Below are positions 25,516 to 35,600 of a stretch of 64,000 nucleotides of DNA, in pieces. Position 1 is the first letter of the stretch. Each line of letters starts with the position of its first letter. The stretch is from Cyanophora paradoxa (Eukaryota > Glaucocystophyceae > Cyanophorales > Cyanophoraceae), in the NCBI GenBank assembly GCA_004431415.1, contig QPMI01000032.1, positions 116,251-180,250 of the forward strand, given 5' to 3'. The position numbers and the translations under genes are program-made. A model generated the notes under the pieces. That model made no database searches, was not told the DNA's origin, and saw only the letters and a program-made list of their open reading frames with translations.

Positions 25516-26842
25516 AACGTGAAGTCATTATAACGTGTTTCACCCCCCTTGAACCCCCTCATTCCACGTATTACACAGTCGTATTTCACCGTATTTTAAC
25601 GTCTTCGCGATAATAAAATGATGATAAAGCGTCTTAAAAGCAATATCGAGCTCCTAAGATGCATATGCTCGCCGACTGTCCTAGCAAGCGACCATTGCTG
25701 CAGACGCTCAGGTACCCGTGAAGGAAATTGAATATATGTAATATAATAAAATATAATGTCGTTATTTTATTCATTATAACGTCCCATTTTCTGGAGACGT
25801 TATAATGACAGCACTGACTGAATTGAATTGAGACGGAAGTGATTCTACTAGTGAAAGGCTCTAGAGCTTAAGAGCTAGTACGTCGCTCTTAAGAGTTTAA
25901 GAGCTTGACTCGCCAAAAAGGGGCTACTAGTACGTACTAAAAAGTACTAAGAACCGAAAACGGGCTAGTAGGGACATAAAAAAAAGCTTGAACCGAGACC
26001 CTTTAAAAACATTTTGAGTCCATTCAGCTTTTTCGTAAAAAAGACAAACCTACTAGTACTCAGGTTGCAAACCGCAGTGCCTTTCTAGTCGGACGAGATT
26101 TCTAGCTTTCGTCGACGACTGGGCCTCGCGCACGTCGACGTGTGCTAGAAATTGTACAGCAGCATCTGACATGAGCTGCCGTGGTGAGCTGCCGTGGGGG
26201 TACAGGGGGCTCACCTGACGTGTGAGGATTAATGTACTTAATGGATATTAAATAATGTCATTAATTAAAAACGTACATTATAAGACAGCACTGCCTCCAG
26301 GTCCTCCAGGTCCTCGCGATCGCCGAGTCGGGGTCCATCTCCAGCTGGGACTCTAGCCTGGGAGAGGCGCTCTCGGAGTCCGTTCTTGAAGAACGCCGCA
26401 TGTGCAGTAATTTGCGCGGTAATTTTTTAAGACTGCTGGGGAAAACTCGACTCGCGCGGGACCGTGACAGTGGTGAGTCACTGGTGACACACGTCAGCCG
26501 AACCGATCGCCTTATAATCTAGTATTTGTTGACTAGTAAAAAAACAAGCAGTTCCAGCTTGCGTAGTACTATGGTTTAGTGTACCCATGGGACTTTTTTG
26601 CTGGCAAATGCCCATCAATTACTACAGCGTGGGACCCTTTCGCTGGCGGAAAAAGACAATATTTTACTACAGAGAGTCGAGTCGAAAAGCTTCAGTCTGA
26701 AACTCGGGCGATTCGGTGATTGGTCAACTTAAACAGGATGGGTACGTTAAAATTGCTTACTACGGCGAGTCGTGTCAAAAAGCCCCAGTCGGAAACTCGA
26801 GCGATTTGGTGATTGGTCAATTTAAATCCATGTACTTATAGC
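25516..26842. other. Host flank without a recognised gene
   Basis: No supported gene. Around 25855-25985 there are clusters of CTTAAGAGCT-like and CTAGTA-like short repeats. At about 26658-26742 and 26758-26830 a unit holding GTGATTGGTCAA(C/T)TTAAA is duplicated in tandem with divergence. Confidence 0.5.
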
Positions 26843-27889
26843 CACAGCTCGCGAAAAAAAGTCGGTCCCCACAATTCGACTTGGCTGGGACTCGACTTGG
26901 GACTCGAATAATTCTCCCCTACCAAAAGTTAAAACACCGGGGTAGGCACACGCGACTCGGCGAAGCGCGGCGACCAGCACGCGCGGCAGCTCCCGCGCGC
27001 AGCAGAGAGCGCTCAGCGGCTGCTGCTATCCCTCACACACTTTTTTTGAAAGTCTGCTGCATTCGTACACACTTGACAACAGTCCCCGCTCCGGCGGCTC
27101 CACGCCTACCGGATACTGAGATGCGCTGCTATCCCTCACACACCATGGAGGAGCCGAAGAAGCCCTTAGGCACGTCCCTCGTCAAAGCCAGGAGGCAGGC
27201 CAGAGTCGATCGCCTTCAAGGAAAGCGTGCGCGAAAACGAGCCCTACGATTCTCAAAGCGCTCCCTAGAATTCGAAAGTCTCGACAATCAAGTGAAGTAT
27301 CTCTAGACGCGCTAGCGCTGTGGCTCGGACGCGCGGACCGCAGATCTAGAGCCGCATGCATATGGTGGCTACTACAGGTGCACGTGCATGCAGTGGCTAC
27401 TACGGGAGTGTCAGCCTGCGTGTTTGTCAGCGACAGGGGCGCAACGGGCAACGGGGCGCAACCGCACCACGCACTTCGCACCACGAGCGCACCACGAGCC
27501 GTAGCTGATCATGCATATGAGTGCGTCGTGCTCGCTGCAGCTGCGGGCGTCGTGCGTCGGCCGCTCTGCGGCAGAACAGTACGCCCGGACGCATCCAAAC
27601 TATACTGCCTGGCTGTCTTCGATCCTCGGGCCTACGCAATGCTGATGTGGGCGCTGGTGTCAAGAGGCGTGCTGTGTGTTGAACTTCTCCTCTCTGCCAG
27701 CGACCGGCATTTCTCCTCGATCTCGTTAAAACTACTGATAGAAAGAAATAAACTCTATAAGAATGCATATATATGCCATATATATGAAAAGGTTTAATTG
27801 ACTGGCGTAGGGATTTTCCAAGTCGACTTGCCCCCCCCCCCTGTCATACAAACCGAGTTGTGGGGACCGACTTTTTTTCGCGAGCTGTG
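26843..27889. mobile_element. MITE/foldback-like element with 36-bp inverted repeats
   Basis: CACAGCTCGCGAAAAAAAGT plus CGGTCCCCACAA at 26843-26878 is repeated inverted at 27854-27889 with one mismatch. The 1.05-kb interior has no transposase. It contains a 141-aa frame (26881-27306) whose C-terminal third is Lys/Arg-rich and has no recognised domain. A non-autonomous DNA transposon is the simplest reading; no TSD was identified. Confidence 0.6.
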
Positions 27890-28390
27890 AGCTGTACACA
27901 GCTCGTTTTTTTTACCGATCGACCCGATCGACATGGCTGGAATCCGGTTAAAGTTAAATCGCTCTTCGGCTATTTGGTTGGCTGGGACCGGGCTACTAGG
28001 GGCTAGCACTAATCTACCCGCTAGATTGCCGGCTACAATTTGCAACATGCTAGCGCTGTGCAGCGACTAGCCGTTCTGTGCCGGGTGAAAAGTTATCGCG
28101 ATCGCCGGCTACCCTTGCCCAGCTGTGGTACGGTCTGTACCCAGCTAGCAAGCGGGGAGGAGGCGGAGCCCCCCTGCTTGTAAGTAATAAGTTATAACTT
28201 AGTATAACTATTTTTTTAGGCTGTCCTAGGCCTGTCCTAGGGTCCTAGGCGGGTGTCTTAGGCTCTTAGCACGCCGTTTTTCAAGTTTGGGGGGTGCGGA
28301 CCGTTGATTTGTTTTTTTCGGTCGCAAACCGTCTCCTACTAGCCTGAGTAGTAGCCTCCCCGCAATTTGGGGCCGCAAACCGTCTCCTAC
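27890..28390. other. Host noncoding region
   Basis: No gene seen. Contains repeated CCTAGG/GTCCTAGG words around 28220-28260 and a directly repeated GCAAACCGTCTCCTACTA at about 28325 and 28376. Confidence 0.4.
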
Positions 28391-28656
28391 TACCGTAGAC
28401 GACTTATATAATTATATACCGCGCTGACTTAACTACTGCGCTACCAAATTACCGCGCTCAAAAGTTTTATAACGCGGTAATTTGGTAGTGCGGTAATTGT
28501 CTTTTGCTTAGATTTGCTAAGACTTTTGTATGGGCCGTACCCCAAATTGATGAAAACGCGCTAATTTGGTGCCGCGCTAACTTAGTAAAGCGCCTACCGG
28601 CGCCGAAATTTTAGAACGCGGTAATATGTGGCGCGGTATTCAAGTCGTCTACGGTA
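28391..28656. mobile_element. Small inverted-repeat element with CGCG(G/C)TAATTTGGT units
   Basis: TACCGTAGACGACTT at 28391 is matched inverted at 28642-28656, each followed inward by ATACCGCGC after a short spacer. The interior holds several copies of a CGCG.TAATTTGGT-type word in both orientations. MITE-like, about 266 bp. Confidence 0.55.
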
Positions 28657-28780
28657 AAAGTCTCCAACCAGTTCAACTTGCGAGGACTCCAATTGCAAGG
28701 AGCCGATGGCCATGTGGTCTGAGGCTCTGAGCCGCTGCAGCTTGTTGCAATCTGGCACGTCGTGCAGCATCGGCCCGGCG

Positions 28781-28853
28781 ACACATATGAATATTCATAT
28801 TTTAATCCCTGGGCGTTCCGCCTCAGGATTAAAATATGAATATTCATATGTGT
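28781..28853. repeat. Perfect 28-bp inverted repeat (hairpin)
   Basis: ACACATATGAATATTCATAT plus TTTAATCC (28781-28808) is exactly inverted at 28826-28853 with a 17-nt GC-rich loop. Could be a very short foldback element or a stem-loop RNA. Confidence 0.85.
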
Positions 28854-29447
28854 GATTCGATGTTATATCAATAAAATCGATTAATTTATTTGAATTTTCA
28901 CATGAATTTTCATATTTGTAAATGCATTTTCAATTAATTTAATCGATGTTATATCGATAAACTCGATTAATCGATATTGTATCTTAATTGTAGTTAATCG
29001 GAATTATATCAATAACTTCGATTGATCTTAATTGAATCCTAAATGAATCTAATCGGAATTATATCAATAAATTCGATTAAATCATGTTCTTTTCCGATTA
29101 AATCAAATAAATATTTAACTTTGTTATCATAAGTGGTCTAAGTTGACTCACTTTTCATAAACATTTTGAACTCTTAGTCTCTTTGAATTTCTTAAGATGA
29201 CTCAACTTAGTCAACTTAGTCCACTTTGTTACCATAATCAATCAGGGTGGACTCACTTTTAGATCAACTTTGAAATTTCAAGCAAAATCAACTTGGATTT
29301 CAAAAGTGGATCTTCTAAGTGGACTCAAAATGTTCACTTTGTGATACATGTTAGCTCAAATCCTTACTGTTTATGGTCAGGGTTGACTAAGTGGGGGGAG
29401 TTGACACATTTTTTCAAATCCTTTTTAGAAAACTTTAGGTCCCAAAT
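28854..29447. repeat. AT-rich repeats next to the left end of PLV-C
   Basis: 28854-29100 holds many TCGATTAA and (C/G)GAATTATATCAATAA words like those in the PLV-B TIR. 29130-29447 holds AGTTGACTCACTTTT and CTTAGTCAACTTAGTCCAC repeats, including GGTTGACTAAGTGG (29382) which is inverted relative to the TIR copy at 29479. This may be a diverged outward extension of the PLV-C TIR. Confidence 0.45.
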
Positions 29448-29594
29448 ATTTCCTGTGAAATTTGAGTCAACTCAACCCACTTAGTCAACCCTCCCATTGA
29501 ATTCGTAACAAAATCCATATACTTTTACTACTTTTACGATTAATATGAGTCAACCTTGAGTCCACTTAAATATAAATATAATATAATAGGGGGA
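29448..29594 (+). repeat. Left TIR of PLV-C
   Basis: ATTTCCTGTGAAATTTGAGT … AATATAATAGGGGGAAT, inverted at 54957-55103 with a few mismatches. The repeat may extend further outward in diverged form. Confidence 0.85.
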
Positions 29595-29843
29595 ATCTAG
29601 GGCAGATGCTGAGTGTTATTGTAAGGAAATCGAATAGTATTCGAAATACTTGACATTGCTTAATGTAGGGTGCATTCATATTTCGGCTACATCATACAGT
29701 AGAATTCTATTGTAACAAAAGCTACTGTAGAAAGAAAATCATTGTAGAAAGCTATTGTAGGAAAGGATATATTATATCCTTTTTTAACGATTGCCATTGT
29801 AATAAAAAAGGTAAATTACCCTGTTTATCATTATAGAAACCCA

Positions 29844-30242
29844 TCAAAACGGGAATCTATCATGTTTATGTCTCTCAGTCTTCTCAAATGTTAAGAAATT
29901 CATTGTTTTATCGATCTCATCTGCTACTGCTTGTGTTTTATGCTGAGCTTCTTTACCACAACTGAATATATCAATTGCTAACATGCCTTCATTGGAATAA
30001 CAATGAGCTGTGCAATGGCTTTCATCTAATAGCAGAACCAATGCAAAACCAGGAGGTGATAGTTTGCCATCAAATATCTCACAATGCTTATGAACAATCC
30101 TAATACCTTGTCTCAATACTGCTTGTTCAAGGGTTCCCATAATCCAATTACCTAGGAAGCTAACATGCTCATAACCTGTTGCTATAGCTGATTTAGCCTT
30201 GTAATCAAGCATAACATGAAAGCCTCTGTATTTAGTCTCCAT
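29844..30242 (-). CDS. SpeD-like pyruvoyl-dependent decarboxylase (S-adenosylmethionine decarboxylase family)
   Basis: 132 aa, near the usual 115-140 aa of bacterial-type SpeD. The signature is LLLDESHCTAHCYSNEGMLA followed by IDIFSCG, matching the family pattern ESH…H…E…D.F.CG. The Ser of ESH is where the proenzyme cuts itself to form the pyruvoyl group, and His and Cys are the usual processing/proton-donor residues. The start METKYRGFHVMLDY fits the family's first strand. Substrate is uncertain: known relatives decarboxylate S-adenosylmethionine (for spermidine), and some have switched to arginine or ornithine. It is the outermost gene on the left of PLV-C, on the minus strand. Confidence 0.82.
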   Translation of the reverse strand: METKYRGFHVMLDYKAKSAIATGYEHVSFLGNWIMGTLEQAVLRQGIRIVHKHCEIFDGKLSPPGFALVLLLDESHCTAHCYSNEGMLAIDIFSCGKEAQHKTQAVADEIDKTMNFLTFEKTERHKHDRFPF

Positions 30243-30265
30243 TAAGAATACCTTAGAAAAATTAA

Positions 30266-30538
30266 CTAGTCAAACCTAATGCAAATATCCCTATACTCTA
30301 CTCTGATTGATGAAGTAGCTCTTTTCCTGTGTGCTTGACTCTTTCTTTTGTTACAGTCCCTGCAACCTGATCCCTTCACATGATTAAAGGGATAGGTAAG
30401 GATCACCTTATTACACTGCAAACATCTAACAGATACTTTCTCTTGAGCTTTGATGTAATGTGTCTCACTGTAATCGAATTTATCTTTACCATGAACTGTC
30501 ATAGCAGCATCAATAAACTTTTTTGTTTTAGTATCCAT
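30266..30538 (-). CDS. Zinc-ribbon protein of the type found in viral homing-type nucleases
   Basis: 90 aa: F.DAAMTVHGKDKFDYSETHY, then VRCLQCNKV, TYPFNHVKGSGCRDCNKRK. The F..A…HG…Y.Y…Y pattern followed by C-x2-C…H…G.GC-x2-C is a common DNA-binding module fused to nucleases in giant viruses and phages. Here it stands alone with a basic tail and no nuclease core, so it is either a small DNA-binding protein or a truncated nuclease. The start follows TATATATA (30543-30549). Confidence 0.65.
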   Translation of the reverse strand: MDTKTKKFIDAAMTVHGKDKFDYSETHYIKAQEKVSVRCLQCNKVILTYPFNHVKGSGCRDCNKRKSQAHRKRATSSIRVEYRDICIRFD

Positions 30539-30560
30539 ACTCTATATATACCCAATATTC

Positions 30561-31392
30561 TTATGGAGCAGTATCCTGCCCAAAAATGGGGAAATATCGA
30601 TTAGTGCCATAGTACTCAGCATAGGTATTCTGCTTTGCAATAAAATCAGTTCTCTCAGCATATAATACACACTTGTAGATACCAAACTTGGTGGCTCTCA
30701 CTAAGAACTGGTAATCTTCTAAACCGAAATTGACTCCATGATAAGCAATTCCAAAATTATCATATGGGGTGATCACAACTGCAAAATTAGGAGTTCCACC
30801 CTCTACTTGACAAAGAGCATAAACATCTGGTGGAATATCCACAACAACCTTGTAGTGGTCACCAATCTCAACAAGAGAGTCTACTACTGCTGTTTGTTCA
30901 TTTACAACAATGGGGAATATCTTTATAATGTATGGGGCATTCATGCTGGGGACATAGGTTCGAATTCTTGTGTTGGGATCAATGGGATTGGGTTGATCAT
31001 TCACAAATAAAGGCGCTCCAACAGCCCACCAACCCTAAGACCATCACCAATATAAGCTCCTCCCGATTTGCAGTTAATAGCTCCCGACCTAGATTCAAAA
31101 GAATAAGTAGACAGAGGATCTCCATAGCTATCTGGGTCTCCATAATGAGCAGAAAGTTTGCATTTGTGACAAGTAGCTTAGTTGTCTTAACTATTCCATT
31201 ATTTTTATCACATCTGAGTTCCTGTAATCTCAGTTTATGGGTGGAACCAAATGTATTCATTGTAGGTTGGACCTCTGTGGATTGGAGACCCTCTACATCA
31301 TCAAAGGTAGCATGCTGTAAAACATGGTTTGCTGGGGCAGCTAATGATAGCTGTGGTGTAATAATTCGTTCAAGTGGGGGTTGCTCAGCCAT
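30561..31392 (-). pseudogene. Virion-associated protein, paralogue of 31394-32260, frame-broken
   Basis: Begins MAEQPPLERIITPQLSLAAP. The N-terminal block VEGLQSTE…LRLQELRCDKNNGIVKTTKL matches the intact neighbour. The reading frame shifts near 31130 (SGGAYIGDGLRVGG continues in another frame) and again near 31015, then runs as IRTYVPSMNAPYI… to the stop at 30561, still matching the paralogue. It is thus one ~275-aa gene with two single-base shifts. Function unknown; the position beside the fibre locus suggests a virion surface or fibre-associated protein. Confidence 0.65.
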
Positions 31393-31393
31393 T

Positions 31394-32260
31394 TTACATT
31401 AAAGGGATATATCTTTTATGGGTTGGCTCATCAATTACATCTGGCTCCATGTAAAACCCTGTAACTGAAAGAGTATCAGGAGTTACACCTCTAAGAGCTG
31501 ATACAGCGGCTATATCTGTTCTCAAACCGATAAGAGTTATAGTATATAACCCAATATCTGTAACAAACAAGTCAAAGGTGAAATTATTATTATAAACACA
31601 GTAGCCATAACCGAAATGATTATATCCCTGAACATTGAAATAGTATTTATGACCTACTTGATTGTTGTTGGCTCTACAAAGGGAAAGCATTGCAGATGGA
31701 ATTGCAAGACCTCTCAGTACTCTTTTGGTTCCTTCAATTAATTCCGAGTTTTCAAGAGTAACAGTATATCCAATGTAAAATTGAATTAATGGCTGCTGTG
31801 CGACAGGAGTATATAATCGAATTCGTTGGGGGTCTTCCACATTTTGCTCTAGAGTATCTGGGACATCATTATACGAAATTGAGGATGAGAGTTGACCTGA
31901 AACTCTGCAGCCACCCCCAATAAATGCTCCTCCTGATCTCACAGTAACAGCAGCAGTATTCTTATCGAAATCTAGGGCTTTCAGATCAACACTGTAAGCA
32001 TCAGGACCTCCATTTGTAGGTTGGAAGAAGTTTGCATTAGTCACAAGAAGTCGAGTTGTTTTAACCACACCAGAATTCTTATCAGCTCTCAGCTCTTTAA
32101 CTCGAATAATCGAATTCTTATCAAAGGAGTTACCATTGGAATTGGGTCTCTCTGTGGATTCTAATCCACGAACCTCATCATTTACTTCATGCTGGCGAAA
32201 GTGCATTGCAGGGGATCCAAGGGAATATATAGGCAGTTGAACTCGATTATATTCACCCAT
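31394..32260 (-). CDS. Virion-associated protein of unknown function, 288 aa (PLV-C)
   Basis: Intact. N-terminal VRGLESTERPNSNGNSFDKN with a following VVKTTRLLVTNANFF block, glycine-rich SGGAFIGGGCRVSGQ near residue 115, then a beta-rich C-terminal half (LYTITLIGLRTDIAA). The VKTT[RK]LLVTNA block resembles the repetitive stems of fibre proteins. Paralogous to the next gene downstream. Sits just after the fibre locus, same strand. No named domain is recognised. Confidence 0.65.
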   Translation of the reverse strand: MGEYNRVQLPIYSLGSPAMHFRQHEVNDEVRGLESTERPNSNGNSFDKNSIIRVKELRADKNSGVVKTTRLLVTNANFFQPTNGGPDAYSVDLKALDFDKNTAAVTVRSGGAFIGGGCRVSGQLSSSISYNDVPDTLEQNVEDPQRIRLYTPVAQQPLIQFYIGYTVTLENSELIEGTKRVLRGLAIPSAMLSLCRANNNQVGHKYYFNVQGYNHFGYGYCVYNNNFTFDLFVTDIGLYTITLIGLRTDIAAVSALRGVTPDTLSVTGFYMEPDVIDEPTHKRYIPLM

Positions 32261-32300
32261 TGCTTCTTTTACTAAGAAGGAAAGAAAAATAAACTACCAT

Positions 32301-32603
32301 CAAGCCAAAGTGATTAAATTCGATCCAAGGGATTGGTAAACAGTTGAAAGAACTTGCAGGTTGGACGTCATTGCTTTAATGTTGTTATCACACTCATTGT
32401 ATTTAGCAACAGGGTCACCATATGCAGCTTGAGCAAGGACATTAACCAAGAGGTTTTATACTCATTTACAACTGGTGAGAGCTTGTTAGTTTGCTGAATC
32501 GTTTTTTCAACTGTTGTAATGCGTTTACAAGGGTGATTGTATCAAAAGAAAGTGCAACAGGCTCAGTAGAATAGGTGGTTCCACCAAGAGGATAGGTCGC
32601 CAT
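32301..32603 (-). pseudogene. Small frame-broken gene after the fibre
   Basis: Starts MATYPLGGTTYSTEPVALSF directly at the end of the fibre gene (ATG at 32603, fibre stop at 32604-32606). After about 35 codons the frame shifts twice, ending in MTSNLQVLSTVYQSLGSNLI and a stop at 32301. Predicted helical, about 100 aa. Function unknown; perhaps a fibre-associated or coiled-coil protein. Confidence 0.5.
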
Positions 32604-35600
32604 TTATAATACTGTGATATTTTTAATTTGGTCTATTTGACTTTGGAGATTCTCACAGGTTTGTGTTAAATCTTTGCATTTTTGGGATAACTCCTTCACT
32701 GCTTCAATGAGAACCGGAATTAAACCTGTGTATGCAAGGGTCAAATAATTTTCGTGATTTTTACCTACTACTTCTGGTATGACTTTTTCGACATCTTGCG
32801 CAATCAAACCTAAGTTAACTTTCTGTTTTTCATCACCAATCTTTTTATAACTCACACCCTGTAATTTCTCGATTGCTGAAAGGGCGCCGGTTATATTTTT
32901 AATGTCGGTTTTGTATCTTATATCGCTTCCTTGTGTAAGCCATCCCCAAAAGTAAGCGTTTCCATCATTATAAAAAGCTTGCATTGTTATATCATTTCCT
33001 CCTCTAAAATTGATGATATCGTAACCATAACCTTTAATGTATGTAGTTGATGATGAACCGAAATAAACTCTCCCATTACCTTCATCTGATGTTATCCAAG
33101 TTCCGGTTGCCCATGTGGTGCGAGCATCTTTACTATAAACATTATCCCAACTTATCATACCATTAGCGGGTGACGTTCTTCCTTTTTCTTTCGTCCAACC
33201 GATATATCCTATGTGACATCTCCCTTTCCTTGCAACAAATCTAATATGTGAAAATGTATCACAAAAGAAAGAAGTCCATGTTAACCCATCATGCCAATCT
33301 GAATCTCCATTATTTGAAACTGCTTGATATGTATTAACTCGCATAATGTGATGCCACTCCATTTCGATAACCCCAATATCGAAATATCTGCAATTTGTCC
33401 AACACATATACTGAACATGACATGTTTTCATATTGGCTGGGACTTCAATTTGTGCATAATCTGAACTTGTTTGATCATCTACATTGTTGCTATAAAATCC
33501 ATCAATGGGATTAGTGTAAGAAGGAACCCAACCTCCTGTCCAAGATCCAACATAATAAAGACTGTAACTACCATGTCCACTCCAAGTATCAAAACCTGTA
33601 ATGTTTCCAATCGAATTGGTGACATCAGTTAATGATAGATAGGATGTAGGTATATTCGGCTTACTATACACATTATTCCAATGAATATAACCAGTGTGAC
33701 CACCATAGCTATGCCCAACCCATATTTTCATGAAACTAATACCCATAATGTGAACCCTTCCAATTCTTGCTTGAATTCGAATCCTTACAAATCGGTTCCC
33801 TAGGAAGATAGGGACATTATTCACACCACTATGGTTATCATTTGCAGACCCTGCATAAGGGTGATAATTGTTGACAGTTGTTATGAAAATCGCATTGCCT
33901 TGTCGATTTATTCCCCAAATCTCGAAAATTCGTGTGTTGCCCCATGGTAGATGAGTTAGAAATGCTGACCCTGTGTGTAATCCATCGGGTATATTGTATT
34001 CAATCCAAGCGGAAGAGGTTTGGTCATCCACTTCATTATTGTATGCATGCCCACCATAATTAAAATAGGGTTCCCAAGCTGAGCCATACCCAAATGTCCA
34101 ACTTCCAGAATAATTGTGTGGAGAACTCCCTGCAACATATCCATCGTTGGAGTGTAGCTTTGGAACAGCATTACCATTTATTTGAAGATTCGTAGTAGCA
34201 TTTATAGTGGTTGCTGTAATGGTATTATTCACCCAAAGGTTACCATTGTCATAAGATTTTAATAATGCTGTATCTCCTGAATTTCTAAATTCAATCGAAA
34301 CACCTTCACCATTCCCATAACCCCTGATATATGTTGTATTACCACTACCAAACCAAAACCTTGGAATATTATCTGTTGATTTGTGCCAGTCCACAGAGTT
34401 CACTGTCAAAAGATCACCTAAAACGTTAGGGACTTCTGCCTTTGTTGCATAAGTGCCTGCAAAATCAGGTTTACTAAATACATTATCCCAAGAGATCATA
34501 CCAACATCATTATCTGTTGCCCTCTGCCTACTCCAACCAAAAACTCCTGTGAGATGAATGCGACCTTTTCGACCTTGAACATAAATATACTTGTAAAACT
34601 CGCAATTAATTGATACAACAAGATAGTATTATTTGTCCCATCATGATTTACTGACTGTATTCCTTGATAATCGTTTACACGTTTTAAGAAATGCTGATTG
34701 TTATTGAGAGTCTGACCATAGATATCAAAATATCTGCCATTATACCAAGGCATATGCTGAATATAAAATGATTTCATACCTGTGGGGACAGTCCACCTCA
34801 TAAACAACCGCTACATCTTCATCATTTTGTGGTGTTGTATAACATCCTGTTTGTCCTGTTCTTGGTGACCAATTCAAATTCCAATTATTTGCGCTTCTAT
34901 CTGTTGATACTACATCTAATTGATCGAAATCATATCCTTTTGGAATTGTGTTTCCACAATTTGTAGACTAGTAGCGTTTACAGTTCCATTAACTGTCCCA
35001 CCTGTAAGAGGTAAATAATTTCCTAGAGCTGCTGTTAACTCTGCATCTGTTGTATAATTATTTAGAGTCGTTCCCAATTCACTTTCTGTTACATAGCTGC
35101 TTAAATCTGCTGTTGTAAGATACCCTTTATTGGTTAGGTAATCATCTGTGACCACACCTGAAAGGGTTGTATTGTGTAAGTTTTTTGCTGCCATCCTCTG
35201 ATTGACTTCTAAGGCTCCACCTGATGTCGTTTTTATCCATGCAATCTCACATTTTCCATGATCATCTGTGGGTTGTCCCGCAACAGGAAGGTAGTTTACA
35301 ACTTTCTCCCTTGTGAACACAATTTTAGGTCTTGCTCCATCATATGCGCTTTGATCTGTAACGTTTATTTGAATAGCTGCTGAAAAATCGGCTACTTGTC
35401 CTGTTTCACCTGGGTGATAATTCGTAACATAGATACTGGGGAAAGTATCATTTACTCCTACATTAAAATCACCATCATAAACTCCATTTACGATTGGATC
35501 CCTGGGTAATCTTACTGCAAGAGTTCCCTCCATTGGAGTGCCTGTTTGACCTGTAAAAGTCCCATTAAAACTGACATAATGATCATTCAAATATAACCTT

